Assembly: GCF_901000735.1 (NCBI RefSeq)
Contig: NC_081545.1
Span: forward strand, 12,617,132-12,681,131
Length of the DNA stretch: 64,000 nt
Reading direction: 5' to 3'
Origin: Corylus avellana
Lineage: Eukaryota; Streptophyta; Magnoliopsida; Fagales; Betulaceae
Positions 33,939 through 46,548 of the stretch are shown in pieces. The notes under the pieces are model-generated. The model saw only the letters and a list, made by a program, of their open reading frames with translations. It ran no database searches and had not been told where the DNA came from. Numbering within the stretch: the stretch's first letter is position 1; each line of letters opens with the position of its first letter. The translations under genes and the position numbers were made by a program.

Positions 33939-34619
33939 GAGAAAGTCTACATAACCCCCTCAAACTATCACTCAATTGACAATGTTCATCCCAAACTTTC
34001 AATTATGATAATGTCCTCCCCCCTAAATTACTAAAAATTGTCAATGTTCTCCCCCAATGACGAAATTACCCTTAGTAAAATTTTTTTTTTAAAAAAAAAT
34101 TAAAACTTTAAAAAAAACCTAAAACTAAAAAAAAAATTCCATTTTTTTTTTTATAAAAATTGAAAATTTTCGTTTTTTTTTTTAAATTTTGTTTTATAAT
34201 TTTATTTCAATAAAAATTTACGTTTTAAAAAATAAAATTTTCTTTTAATAAAATGAAATTTTTTGTTTTTTAAAACTAAAGAAAAAATATAGTTTTTTTA
34301 AAAAATAATAAAAATAAAAATAAAAATTTCCCTTTTAAAAAAAAAAATTAAAAATTTTTGTTTAAAAAAAAAATGTTTTTTTTTATAACATTATCTTTAA
34401 ATTAAAATTTTTCATTTTTTTTTAAAATCATTTTTTTTAATTTATAGGGCTTTTTGTTTTATTGAGAAATCTATAGGGGCATTTTTGTCTTATTGCTAGC
34501 CTTGGGGAGGACATTGACAATGTTTTGGTAGTTTGGAGGGGACATTGTCACAATTGAATGTTTGGGAGGGACATTGTCAATTGGGTGGTAGTTTGAGGGA
34601 GGTATGTGGACTTTACCCT
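33939..34619. mobile_element. Foldback MITE, 0.68 kb, well-preserved ends
   Basis: The left end (AAAGTCTACATAACCCCCTC then AAACTATCAC, 33941-33970) is the inverse of the right end (GGTAGTTTGAGGGAGGTATG then TGGACTTTACCC, about 34587-34618). Inner parts also pair over roughly 130 bp (CAATTGACAATGT against ACATTGTCAATTG). The centre is A/T homopolymer. Second member at 4458-4922. Confidence 0.8.
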
Positions 34620-35640
34620 AAAAAAAATATATTAGGGAGTAACGTTTTTTAAAAAAATTTAAGAAATATAGCATTTCTCGAAGATTATCTCGTGTGTGTT
34701 TGGCAATCCCCTCCCCTTTCCCCTTTCCCCTTTCCCTCCCATTTTATTTTATTTTCACTTTTTTTCAAAAAAACTCAAACATTTTTTCAAGCTTTATTAT
34801 TATTATTATTATTATTATTTCCATTCATAGAAGTCAACATCTTATTTCACTTTTCATCTCATTTTAGGGTTTTTCACATTTTTATAGGACTCTCATAGGT
34901 AAGGCAAGGGGATTTGATATGGCAAGCGAGGCCAAGGGTATGGAATGAAAGGTGATTGATTTTCATGAATGACTTTTTTTCTCGATATGCCCAAGCAGAT
35001 CCTTTCCTTATAGAGTCAACCCTTCTTTTATGAGGCTAAGCCCATATAGGCATTGTTGTTTAAGGGAGTACCTCTCTCTTTCTTCGTTTTTCGCTTCACC
35101 TCCCTTTCTCGCTTCGTCTCCATCTCTTGCTCCGTCAGGCGTCAACCGAGCAATGAGCACTAACAACCAGGTCTGAACTTTATATTTATGGGTTTCTTTG
35201 ATATTTTCTCTATTATCTATGCAAATTTTTTTGTTTTGCTTGGTTTTAGTGGATACGATTTAATCTACTCTACTTTTTAGTGTTCATTACTTCATTTACA
35301 TACATATTCGTTAAATTTGTGATGGACTTGTTTAATTTGGGGTGCTACAATTTCGGATTTGGTGGGAGTGGGACAATGAGCAGGGGAGAACATGGTGTAA
35401 TTTTGGCCGATTATTTTGCTAAGTTGAAATTTTTAGACAGTCTGTTTAGAGAGTAGGAAAAATGGAAAACAAAGAAATATATTATTTATATGCATATATA
35501 TTTATTGTTGGTAGTTTATATTTATTGTTGTAATATTTATATATATTGTTACTTTAGTGTATAATATTAACATCTAAACAATATTTGATGGAATTCTGAT
35601 GTTGGGTTGATTGTAGTATTTATAATTGTAGTATTTATTC
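34620..35640. other. No gene supported; possible hAT internal sequence
   Basis: It holds a (TTA)n run at about 34797-34820 and, at about 35152, a short ATGAGCACTAACAACCAG that runs into GT. This could be the first exon of a degraded transposase gene belonging to the hAT-like end at 35641-35806, but no further coding sequence is visible. Confidence 0.3.
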
Positions 35641-35806
35641 TTCAAAAACCAGTTACCAGACTGGCTAAAACCGGAACTGGCCGGTAATCGGGACCCCGGT
35701 TAACCGGGGTCCTGGTTTCCCAAAATTGAGAACCGGGGTACCCTGGTTCCGATTCCCGGTTTTGGCTAAAAACCTAAAAACCGGACCGGGTTGACACCCC
35801 TATCTC
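35641..35806 (-). mobile_element. hAT-like terminus with AACCGG-type subterminal repeats
   Basis: It is dense in CCGGT/ACCGG motifs (about ten in 160 bp) and ends TTGACACCCCTA (about 35792-35803), the inverse of the TAGGGGTGTCAAAA at 53229. hAT elements carry short subterminal transposase-binding repeats (Ac: AAACGG; family knowledge). The other end of this element is not found. Confidence 0.55.
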
Positions 35807-36493
35807 CCACCCTCATTTCACAAGGAATAAAACTCAGAGATCTCCGCATTTTCAAAGAGTCTACAGTGGAAGACTTTTCACTTATACACATAGATAACTA
35901 ATAAAAGCCATAAATTCATTAAATAACCAAAGTGAGTATAAAGCATCATAACATAGATAATCTCTCTAAATGTTTTGGTCAAATACCAGTCATCAAAATA
36001 GATTACAAGAGTACATGCCAAATCTATTAGTCATAAAATAACATTAAGTCTCAAAGCCTATACTTAAGAAGATAAAGCATGTAAATAATCTCAATCTTAT
36101 TGTAATGGGTGTCTCCTCCACCACTCCACAGCTCGATTAACCACTCGGGATCCAGCTCTCAAACAAGCTCGAACTTAACCACGAGCTACTCAATTAACTT
36201 ATTTATTCTATGTATAAAGTAAATGTTGTGATTGTTTAATTCTTTTTAGTAAATTCATACTAATTTTTAGTTCTTTAATTATTTTTTAAGATTTATTATT
36301 TGAGTTATTAGATAAATTAACCCAAATTTTATATTGAGCTTATATTTTTATATTATATTATATATGTATATACATTCATTACACACAAACATATATACAT
36401 GCATATAAACCTACTCATATATACAAAAATACACATATATCTAACTTTTTGGCAAGCATCCACAAATACTTCTCTCTATTGTTAGAGAGAGAA
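35807..36493. other. No gene seen; AT-rich intergenic DNA
   Basis: AT-rich sequence with TATATA tracts (36340-36430). No coding frame or element end is supported. Confidence 0.5.
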
Positions 36494-38409
36494 TGTAACG
36501 CCCTCAAATCTGGCATTGACCAATCTGGTAGGGTTACTAGCAATTACCCAAAATTCAACTAACTAGTAGCTAACTTGGGAACTGCCCTTCTCTATCATAA
36601 TTAGAGTAAATGCATAGGAAGGTGAAATAATTATGAGAAATCTTAAATCATCACATAAACATGTATCATTATCAAGCAAAGACAAGGAGTTACTAATCGA
36701 AATGCAGATATTGTAATCAAACCTGATTACACAAAGTAGATCTCTGACCCATCATCTTAATATTCCGGAGTGGCAATCTTGCTACAGTCCTCTTCTTAGA
36801 AAGAGGTTTCTTACAAGTTGTAATAACTGCGTAAGTCTAAAGACTTAGTAAGTAAACATCACAGTTGGGTATGAAATGAGAGAGTTATTGATGAACGGAA
36901 ATAAACGTGCATTTTCCATAGGAATTTAAATGAGGTGTTATCTCTGTTAATATACCACGAAAGTATAATTTATTTGAAATAAAGAGTTGTAAGTCCAGCA
37001 GGAATCACCTATAAATTTTAATGCATAAAAAACTAATGCTTTAATAAGTCGTAACTATCATATATGGTCTACCTGAGATATTACCCATTCTCAGCAGGGT
37101 TGGCACTGTCCTGAGTGACCCGTAATACAATGCCGGTGCCCCGACCATTGTACGCTACTGTTCATAATTAATAGCCCACACTATTAATAATGTACGTCCT
37201 ATAGTGACCTGCCAATCATGGATGCGCTGATCACGAAACAACCATTGGATCCAAGACCCATATAACACATCCATACACATTTGACCATAGAATCAAGTAT
37301 ATATAATAAGCTCATAGCCATTATACCGCACATACCAGTGTACCATATCATATGATGCATCTTATTAAATCAATTATTAAGATGGTTACCAAATTGCGGA
37401 AAAGGTAAATATGCTCATATCATACCCATGCGCAGTCAGCTGATATATCGCATATTTTTAAGGAAAGCAATCATCAATGTTTACTTACTTCGTACGCTCG
37501 CTTAAGTCGTCCGACATTTTGAATCCCTACTATAACGAAACATGACTATCGTTATATGCAATGCCAGAGGATTTACTAAAGACACATAAAGTCCTATTCT
37601 AATACATCTAGCTAAAAGGTCACAAAACTCAATTTCTACACATTTTGGGCTCTTGTCAAACGTTTTGTCCAAGGAGCGAACGTTCGGCCATAATGGGTAG
37701 AGAATGTTTGGGCATAGTCAAAATGCAATGTTTGGGCCTCTAGCCTCAAGTCACCATGTTACAACTACACCCTAGGCTCTAAACAAGTTCATACAAACAT
37801 AGTAAAGCACGATAAATCAAAGAACAATGAGTGCTTTTTAAAACATTTGAAAACCACTTTTTTCCTCTAAGGGGAAATGGTACAAAGGTCATGGCATCTT
37901 CAAAAACATGAAGAAAACACGGATAATAACAAGATAACATTAAGGCTTGACGAAAATTCAAGAGTTACGTTGAAGATAGCAATAATCCCTCAAAACCTTC
38001 TGCTCTTACTCTAGGGTCAGTTTTTTTGGTGTAAGGGAAGGCTAAGGAATGGAGGGGTGGTATTTATAGGGGTGGGGATGCGTGCTCCCTTCTGCAAAGG
38101 TGGAGAATGGGTTAAAAATATTTTTCAGACTGTCAACGAACGTTCAGTGTACTATTGTACAGTGGTTTTAGGGTTGCATGTGAAATGTTTGGTCAATACC
38201 AAGTGGTCAAAATTTGGTCAACAAACGTTCGCTGTGGTCCCCTGCCGAACATTCAGCTAGAGAGTTATGGTTGAGTTTTTAGGGCTATTTTTCAAATGAG
38301 GGTTTGAGTAGGGACAAGACACTCCCTAAAGGTTAATAAAAAGGATTTATTGGTTCAACTAAATGATCGTTTCCTTAATAAACCATTTTTAGTAATTTGG
38401 GGCATCACA
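36494..38409 (-). mobile_element. 3' LTR of a minus-strand gypsy-type element
   Basis: On the minus strand the LTR runs from TGTGATGCCCC (38409) to GGGCGTTACA (36494), 1,916 bp. Immediately upstream on that strand is the purine tract AAGAGAGGGAGAA (38410-38422), as expected before a 3' LTR. It carries several AACGTTC motifs (about 37655-37690 and 38130-38260), like the LTR at 1-3629. Part of the internal region follows at 38410-38779 and resumes at 50624 after a nested element. Confidence 0.8.
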
Positions 38410-38779
38410 TTCTCCCTCTCTTATAAAAATTTTGTCCTCGAAATTTCAGTGTAAAAAAAATGCTTCCCGCTTTTCCTTTTTAAACATATCGAAAAAATGT
38501 TGGTTTAAAAGATTTAAGAGGATAATCTTTTTAATGGAAGCAATAAAATGATAACAAAAGTAGAATGAGCACAAGATAAAATAAAACATATACAATCATC
38601 CAAAATTGACACCGCTATGGTGGACTTTCCTTGTAGCATAATACATCCAAAATAGGTCGCAATGCCTACACAAAATATCTATGACTACTACCGAAGCTAC
38701 CGGACACCCCTAGGGCTATACTCCGCTGAGCTCCGTCCAGAGGAACTACGTCTGGCGGGACTCCCCTTCCTCTGGCTGG
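38410..38779 (-). mobile_element. Internal 3' region of the minus-strand element
   Basis: It lies between the purine tract and the insertion point of the gypsy chromovirus. The first part on the minus strand continues the open, proline/serine-rich reading of 50624-51535 (GDYGIRSPS then QPEEGESRQT across the junction), which supports one interrupted element. Confidence 0.6.
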
Positions 38780-40933
38780 TGTAGTGACCAAAATAATTAA
38801 TTAGGCTTAAGACAGCTTAATTAGGAGATTAATTGGACTTTAGGTCACTAGGAACATCAGGAGGGGCATTTTGGGTATTTCAAAATTTCGGAGGTACAGT
38901 AGAGGAACACTCGTGTGAGGGACCATACATGAGCGCCTGCCTGGCAACCGTACACGAGCGCTAGTGTGGGGACCAGGATGAGTGCTCGTTACCTCTTTGT
39001 TCACCACTGATTTTTACCCGCACGTGCCACTTACAACTCTGACCCTTTGAACTACAGTACAAGAGCGCTCGACCCAGTATTACCACGAGCGCTCGATCCT
39101 TTCCTGATGTTTTCCATTTTTCCATCAACCTCTCCCCCTATAAATACACCATACCCCATTCTAGTTTTCTCACCTCAGAAGCCTAGAGAAACTTTGCCAA
39201 ATTAGTTTTGTGAGTGTTATGTGCCTTTGGTGAGGAAGGAGGTGCTACTTGGAGGACTTGTGTGTTAAAGTAACCCCTACCCTTTTGATTGAGTTATTAG
39301 TTTGGTTCTTGTTCTTAATAGCTTAGTAAGTTATTGTAGAGAGTTTTTAAGCTTTGAACTTGTTTAGTCATTCTTTTCTATTAGACGTAATTGTGTTATT
39401 TGAAGCTATCATGTTGGTTAGGAGGTGTTAGAAATCCCTTACGTGGAATTAGGACTAGTCAGAGGAAGTTCGGGAAGCGGTTGGACCAAATAAGGTTCTG
39501 CCTGAACCTCACTGGACGAACGCTCGCCCCTAGGGTGACCGCTCGGCCAGGGTCATTTAGGGAATGGCTTTTTTGGCCTAGCACCCAACAACCCCTATTT
39601 TCGAGTCTAGGGTTTGTTCTAATTGGACTTAGGCCTAATGAGAGGTTTTTCACAAATTTGGAGAGCTCGGGACTTGTGGAGGATTACTCGGAGAATCTTT
39701 ACTACCCATGTGAGTTTGAACTCACATAATGCTCGCCATTTATTTTCCCGCATTGTACGACTATTTTGTGTACCAAAACATGCATATTTACAACTCTCAC
39801 AATATACACTTTACTGCACATGAACTTTACCTCTTTGTGAAAATGTATGACTTAACAAAGATAATGACATTGAGGCTTGTAAAAGCATGCATGCAAAATA
39901 CAGACAAGATTAATTGCATCGTATGACATGGTACACCGGTACATGCGGGATAACGGCCATGGGCTTACTATAGCTGTTAACTATATGATCAAATGTGTGT
40001 GTGATATATGGGCCTTGAATCCAATGGTTGTTCGTGAGTGGTGCAGCCTTAACGGGCAGTCACTACAAGACAGACATCGTTAGTAGCGTGGGCTACCCGA
40101 GGTCAAACTCGGTTGAGCTGCTAGTATTATGGATGGTAGAGTACAATATCCGGGGCACCAGTATTGTATTACAGGTCCATTGGGACAATGCCAACCCTGC
40201 AAAGAATGGGTAATATCTCGGGTAGACCATATTGTTGAACTATCATTGTTACTCATGATTATAAGCATATATTATATCTATATCATCCTTGGATAATATT
40301 TATGACTAAACCGCTGTAAACTTTACCAAACAGAGTTCATCATTAAAATGGCATGGGTTTTATGTGCATTAACATTCACTAAGACCTTGGTCTTACCCCT
40401 TTTATTTTTATGTCTCCCCCTCCATTATATACAAATTGCGCGGTCTATCTAGTCTAGAGGAGGATGTCTACGAACCGGACTTGGGAGGTGGCGTAGGATT
40501 TGATTAGGTTTGTGTTCGAAGACTTGGACCCGTTATGGCTAAAATTGATGTGAGATGATGGAGTAGCCACACAAGTAGACATGATAGAGATTGCCATCTC
40601 ATTGGCAATACTCAAGCTTAGGATTTGATCTTTTATCTTGTTGCAATACAATTATATTTATGGTTCTATAATATGTTTCTTTTGATGACGGTTTGTTGAC
40701 CAATCATTTGGTGACTTATTTGTATTATGAAGTGTTATGATTATTCTGGTATATGAATTTTGTGGTTGTTTAGTTACTGCTTTGTTTTTCCCTTAAGTAT
40801 CAAAGTCTTCCACTGAATTCTCTCGCTTAGGAGAGGTTAAGATCCCTGAGTTTTGTCCCGCGAGGGATAGGGCTCGGAGAAGAACTATGGGATCAATTAC
40901 GAGTTAATTGATTTTTCCATTGGGGTCGTTACA
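38780..40933 (+). repeat. 5' LTR of the gypsy chromovirus
   Basis: It contains a cluster of GAGCGCTCG-type motifs (about 38920-39100 and 39520-39545), a TATA box TATAAATAC (about 39140) and the LTR end GGGGTCGTTACA. Open frames inside it are accidental. Confidence 0.88.
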
Positions 40934-40935
40934 GT

Positions 40936-40947
40936 TGGTATCAGAGC
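40936..40947 (+). other. Primer binding site, initiator tRNA-Met
   Basis: TGGTATCAGAGC is two bases after the LTR end and complementary to the 3' end of plant initiator tRNA-Met (family knowledge). Confidence 0.9.
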
Positions 40948-41080
40948 CTTATGCTTTGAGAGACTTGAAAGTAAAGAAAAAGAAAGCTTAAGTAATCATC
41001 ACACCAGAAGATAGGACTAGTTAGTGGTTAGGACTTAGCACTAGATTGGTCGCCTGGTTCTCATCGAGTCAGTTCTAACT

Positions 41081-42240
41081 TTGCTTTTCGTTACAGAGAA
41101 TGCCACCCGAAGGAACCTAGCAACTGAACCTAACACTCTAGAGATCGGGCATGTTGAGGAGGATGTTCACCTTGGGCCTGTGGACGTTCCAATCTATGAG
41201 GCAGTACCCCCTAAAAGAGATTTAATGTTGGATGCGGTTAGAGACCTAGTATCAACCTTGCGTCATGATAGGGCAATGAGACTGCCAGCTGCTGAACCTG
41301 GTTGTTATCTGAAGGACTTCTGTAGCCATCATTCGGATAGTTTTGATGGAAGGGGTGATCATATCAGCGCGGAGAACTGGCTGAATGATATGGAGAAATT
41401 GCTGACTACTACTGGGTGCACCAATGAGCAGAAAGGTGGCTTACACTACTTATAAGATGACTGGGTAGGCTAAACGCTGGTGGAAAGACAAGAAGATTGT
41501 GCTTGTCGCTGATTTTGGTTTAGAGACCGCCATTACTTGGGACAACTTCAAGCACGAGTTCAATTGACACTTCTTTCCTAGAGTCATGCAGGAGGCGAAG
41601 GCACGGGAATTCTTGGACTTAGTTTAAGGAAGTATGTCAGTGATCGAGTACACTGTGAAGTTTCTTTAGCTGTTAAGGTTCGGCACGTACCCCATCCCGA
41701 ATGAGGAGAAGAAGACAAAGAAGTTCGAGCAAGGTTTGAACACCCTTATTTGAACCATGATGACCTGCTTTGACATTCGCAATTTCTCCCAATTGGTTGA
41801 TCGAGCTTCGATCTATGAAGAAAGTTTGAAGAAGAAAGCAGTGGAGTATGCAGATCCGAAGAGGAGGGCTCAAGGACCTAGTACTTTGGCATGAGGAGCA
41901 GGACCAGCTAAAAGGATAGCAGTGGGAAGTTATCCATCCCAAAGATCACAAGGTCGTGCCTCGAATATCCCTTAGGCCCCGCAGCAGAAGAGTCAGACGC
42001 CGGAACTGTGCCGAAAGTGTAATAGGGTTCATTGGGGACCTTGTAGGATGGGTGCTGGGACTTGCTACCAGTGCGACCAGTTCAATCACTTTAGCAAGGA
42101 CTGCATGAGCAAAGGGAACACTCAGAAGCCTTTGGCACTAGCACGAGTTTACGCGCTTGTTCTTGGAGAGATGAAAGGAGGATCAGAAGTAGTGACAAGT
42201 ACCGTCCCTATACTGAGATTCGAAGCTTCAGTTTTGTTTG
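41081..42240 (+). pseudogene. Gypsy gag, decayed
   Basis: Capsid part: SFDGRGDHISAENWLNDMEKL (about 41340-41405), AKRWWKDKK, ITWDNFKHEFN then HFFPRVMQEAKAREFL (about 41530-41615), with stops. Nucleocapsid: LCRKCNRVHWGPCRMGAGTC then YQCDQFNHFSKDC (about 42007-42105), a CCHC knuckle. A probable original start ATGCCACCC at 41099 is out of frame with the rest. At least four stops (including 41453 and 41626-41670). Confidence 0.85.
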
Positions 42241-42274
42241 ATTAAGGGGCTGCCCACTCTTTTATGTCTATTGT
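42241..42274 (+). pseudogene. Start of the gypsy protease, truncated
   Basis: The reading LFD*GAAHSFMSIV is the D-S/T-G active site block of the protease (FDSGASHSF in relatives), with a stop where serine is expected. About 60-70 residues that normally follow are missing; an LTR-like insert occupies the place. Confidence 0.75.
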
Positions 42275-43490
42275 TGTGTCAAATTAAATTACTCGCAAGT
42301 GCACAAATCGTTTGGAGTTAATGGATTGCCAGTGCAAGGTCAATTCCATAGGGAATTGTGATTTTGAAAGAAGAATTTATATCTCAACCAACTTAACCTT
42401 AACCTAGTTCCAAAAATTGAGAGGTTATTTTGGTGAATGAAAAATCAAAAGCACAAATTGAATTAAGTGAAATTAATCAAGTAAAAGAGCACTAAGATTT
42501 CAGAATCCGCACTCACAAATTCATAGGAATATATTCCCATGATCAATAATATTTCCCAAAGTTCTCACAATAAAGTGTGTTTTACTCATGCTTCAAATAA
42601 TTAATCAACATCATCTCATGTATCCATTCTTAATACAAATCACAAAAGAAATTCATTTTAAATCAAATCATCAAGTGTATCTGTAAATCAAAGCAAGATA
42701 TCTAATTTAAATCAAAATATCAATTTTATCTGTAGAATAAATCACAAGGGATATCCAATTTTTTTACACGAAAACCCAAGCATAATCAATTTTATGAAAT
42801 TATCTTAAATCATCAAATATATCCTTGAATTGCAAAAGATATCCAAGAATCATTCCACAAAATTGAGTTAAAGTAAAACAATTGAAAAATCAAATCATTA
42901 AATTGAAAAATATTACATCACATGAGAATAATGTTGCTAATCATAAGTGAGGCTTCATCCTTAACCTTAGTTGAGATTTTAGCCTCTCATGGAATTGAAA
43001 GATGAAAGAAAATTAATTGAATCCATGAAGAGTTGAGAAACTTACAAATTAAAAACTCCAAAGTAGAGAACACCGAAAGCTAGGAAGACCCTAAACTATC
43101 TTCTCTCTACTCTGAAATTTCGTACTCTGTAGCCTCCTAAAATCTCTAAAGTCTGGCTTAAACTAGGGCTTTCAGGGCTTTTTAACCTAAAATCGCCGCT
43201 AAGTCAAACAAGTGCGCTCGAACGCATGGTCAGTGCGCTCGATCGCACTCGGGCATGAATTCCTTCTCTTGCAACGCTTGAGCACTTGTTGCTTGGACAT
43301 AGACGGGGGTGTGCTTGAGCGCACCCTTGTTGGGATCTAGCGCAGATGCGCTCGATTGTAAGACAAGTAGGCTCGATCCCACTTCCAGAAATTCTATTTT
43401 TTTCAACTTCTTTGCATTTTTATGCATTAAGCCATAATTTTCCCTTAGCAACCTACAAAACACTAAAGCCACAAAACTACCCCGTAGGCA
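42275..43490 (-). mobile_element. LTR-like insert in the protease, inverted
   Basis: On the minus strand its end GTGCACTTGCGAGTAA matches the 3' part of the solo LTRs at 942-2336 and 44987-46543; TCCCTATGGAATTGACC corresponds to their CTCTGTGGGATCGATC. A cluster of GATCGAGCGC motifs is at 43205-43380. No second LTR is visible, so it is read as a solo LTR. The borders are approximate: no clean target duplication was found and host protease sequence is missing, so a deletion accompanied or followed insertion. Confidence 0.7.
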
Positions 43491-44550
43491 AAAATGTAGT
43501 TTGTAAGCGTGCAGTTTATGGATGCCATGTAAGAGCATTTGGTGGTTATCAACTGCGCTCGGAAGCAATTTACGCTCAGGCCATGGGGAGAAGGAGAAGT
43601 TACGTACGTTGGATTGCGAGTGAGGCCTTTACCTTCCACTGTTTCGGCCGTTCGGGCTAGGAAGCTTATCCTTGGAGGAGGGCAAGCATTTTTGGCATTC
43701 GTGATCACCCTGACAAAGGAGGTGAAGAAGGACTTGCAAGATATCCCTATGGTGTGGGATTATCTAGATGTCTTTTCAACAAACTACTTTGGATTGCCGC
43801 CATAGAGCGAGTTGAAATTTGGAATCGAGTGTGTACCAGGCATCAATCCTATATTGAAGGCACCATATAAGATGGCACCGTCAGAGTTGTAGGAGCTAAA
43901 AGAACAACTTCAGGAGCTGTTGGGTAAGGGGTTCATTCACCCTAGCTCATCACCGTGGGGAGCACCAGTGTTGTTTGTGAAGAAGAAGGACAAGTCGATG
44001 AGGATGTGCATTGACTATTGCGAGCTGAACAAGGTCATGATTATGAACAAGTATCATTTACCAAGGATTGACGACCTGTTGGATCAGCTGCAAGGAGCGC
44101 GTAAGATTGACTTACGCTCAAGCTATCACCAAGTGACAGTGAAGGAAGAGGACATTCCTAAGAGAGCCTTCAAGACTCGTTATGGACATTATGAGTTTTT
44201 AGTTATGTCTTTCGGACTAACTAACGCACCAGCTATCTTTATGGACACGATGATGACATTCTGATCTACTTAATGACTTCAGAAGAGCACGAGGAGCGTC
44301 TACAGAAGGCATTGGAGAGGCTTCGAAGGGAGCAGCTCTACGCTAAACTCGAGAAGTGAGAATTTTGGCTAGATGGCGTGTCCTTCCTCGGACACGTGAT
44401 TTCTAGAGAAGGTGTAGCGGTTGACTTGGAGAAGGTTAAGGCGATGGTGGAATGGACCGGCCAACCAGCGTGTTTGAGATTCAGAGTTTCTTAGGACTTT
44501 CTGGTTACTACCGACGCTTCATTTAGGGTTTCTCGAAGCTGTCAGGACAA
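43491..44550 (+). pseudogene. Gypsy protease end and reverse transcriptase, broken
   Basis: The reading MDAM*EHLVVINCARKQ (about 43520) is the end of protease. [60 protein letters not shown] and [19 protein letters not shown] follow (43760-44255). About 15 residues around the YxDD box are deleted: FMDTM runs directly into [19 protein letters not shown] with a shift. The thumb FLDGVSFLGHVISREGVAV has a stop. RT is certainly inactive. Confidence 0.88.
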
Positions 44551-44555
44551 CTGAC

Positions 44556-44986
44556 TTGTTGACTAGGAAGAACACTTGCTACGTTTGGATGGACAAGTGC
44601 GAGACGAGTTTTGAAGAGCTAAAGAAGCGCTTGATAACTGCTCCTATCTTGGCATTACCCACGGGATCTGGCAATTTCGTGGTGTATAGTGACGCCTCTA
44701 AGAAAGGATTAGGGTGCGTACTGATACAGGATGACAAGGTTATCGCCTATGTGTACGAGCAGAATTATCCTACGCATGACCTGGAACTAGCAGCAGTTGT
44801 GTTTGAATTGAAGATTTGGACGCATTATTTGTATGGTAAGAAGTGCGAGATCTACACGGACCAAAAGAGCTTGAAGTACTTCTTTACTCAGAAGGAGCTT
44901 AACATGAGGCAGAGAAGGTGGTTGGAACTGCTTAAGCATTATGATTGCGAGATCAATTATCATCCTGGCAAGGCTAATGTAGTAGC
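44556..44986 (+). pseudogene. Gypsy RNase H domain
   Basis: It shows [45 protein letters not shown] and [20 protein letters not shown] then PGKANVVA. It is open from about 44556 until the solo LTR at 44987; the frame resumes at 46549 as DALSRKS, giving KANVVADALSRK when the insert is removed. Confidence 0.88.
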
Positions 44987-46543
44987 TGATATGCTCCGAA
45001 TGTTACACATTCAAGCCCCTTAACTCGCATATGTTAATTCTGTAACATTTTTATTTGTTTGATTTTATTTTGTTTTAGTGTTTTCAAGTTCTTAGGGAGA
45101 ATACAAGAAAAACCATTGATTTTGGGCTTAAAGCACACTTTAAGAAGACCTAAAAGATGTGATTAAGCTCAACCAATCGTAATAGAGGACCTATATGATG
45201 TGGTTAAGTTTAATCAAATCAGGAAATGATTAAATCGGAATTTCTCTAATTGGAGTTAAAATCGGACTAGATTCAAATTTGAATTCTGCACACATTTCAA
45301 TATTTTAACCATAACATTCGGCTCAAGTATTGGATTGAGGTAAAATCAGCAGCATTGGAAAGCTAACTCAAAATACTACAAATCATTGTGAAATATGATT
45401 TTCCTAACTCGGATGTTTGCTATGCCAAAATTGTCCCGCAATAAAAGAACGCAAATGTGGACGAATCTTATTCTGATTTGTACAAGGATTGCTTCCTAAT
45501 TTGACTAGGAGACTCAAGTAAGATTTTTCTGGGATTCTTAAGGCTTCTAGGGTAGGGCTTGTTTGCTCACTATAAATAGACCTCAAATTTCAAGAAAGAG
45601 GTGTGCTTAGTTTTAGACATAAATAATCTTCTTGGAGGCCTGACAAGATGAAGAGGAGAAGATCATGGCAGAAGGCCATCCCAGCACCCCGATGAGCAGT
45701 TAATCCTATAATAGGCCGTTGATGTAGCCATTTCCAAGTAACAATGGTTTAATTGTATTTTAATTTGGGTTTTTCAATATGCATAATGGTTGTATAGCTA
45801 TGAAAATTGATCTTCATATTTATATTCAATCATTATGAATTTCTTATCTTGTCTTAGAAAGTCTTTTATATTGATTGAACTCAACCCTTCATATTTTTGT
45901 GATTATGTGAATGATTGGTATACAACAGTCTTAATTGACACATGATTAATAGGATTAGATTGGCCATGCCTAGGGAAGATGGATTGTACTACACCCTAGT
46001 TAGTGTAATTTAAGTAGACAGTTTCTACCAACCGAAGATGGGCTATACTATTCCATTAATTGTGTGTATCCTATTAAGGAATTAGATAGTCCATACCTAG
46101 GGAAGACGGATCATACCACATCTTAGTGGTTAAGTGGAAGGTCTGTACCAGCCGAAGATGGATTATACTTATTTCTTAAACGATGGTATTTTCTTGATTA
46201 CTCGAGTGAGACAAGCCCTATATCATGCGTAGTATGAATTTTCCTCATTAATTTATGATTGACCATTGTTACACAGTTAGTGAAGAAATCAACTCCCTAT
46301 TCTTTCTCTCATCACATCTATCTTTATTTTATGTTTTACTTTATGCATTTAATTTAGTTATAAACAAAAAACCAAACAATCTCCTTTACATTAAGTTATA
46401 TGTAATCTTGAAAAACTTGATAACAATACCCCGCAGTCCTTGAGGTTCAACACCCTCAACATAGCCCTATTCCACAAGGATTCATTCTACTGCGAGTTGT
46501 TATTTTTATTATTGATATTTTTGCACACAAAAAGACCGCATCA
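44987..46543 (+). mobile_element. Solo LTR (1,557 bp) between RNase H and integrase
   Basis: It starts TGATATGC and ends GCATCA, flanked by GTAGC (44982-44986) and GTAGT (46544-46548), a 5-bp target duplication with one change. Removing it restores KANVVADALSRK. Inside: TATA box TATAAATAG (about 45572), then a leader with four copies of a CCTAGGGAAGATGGATT-like phrase (about 45965-46170), and the 3' phrase CCTTGAGGTTCAACACCCTC..CTGCGAGTT (46438-46500) shared with the solo LTR at 942-2336. Confidence 0.88.
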
Positions 46544-46548
46544 GTAGT

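Noticed and set aside
37080..37260. Similarity of the minus-strand LTR to a riboswitch or structured RNA
   Set aside because: The sequence matches blocks of the other gypsy LTRs (39925-40230, 49800-49930) in inverse orientation, so it is LTR sequence; I saw no independent evidence for structure.
39391..39729. 112-residue frame in the gypsy 5' LTR
   Set aside because: It is inside the LTR, not conserved in the 3' LTR (deleted and shifted there), and has no domain.
43230..43805. Several 80-110-residue frames around the protease insert as a new gene
   Set aside because: Part is the LTR-like insert; part is out-of-frame gypsy pol. Only the MDAM..INCARKQ line is real pol sequence.
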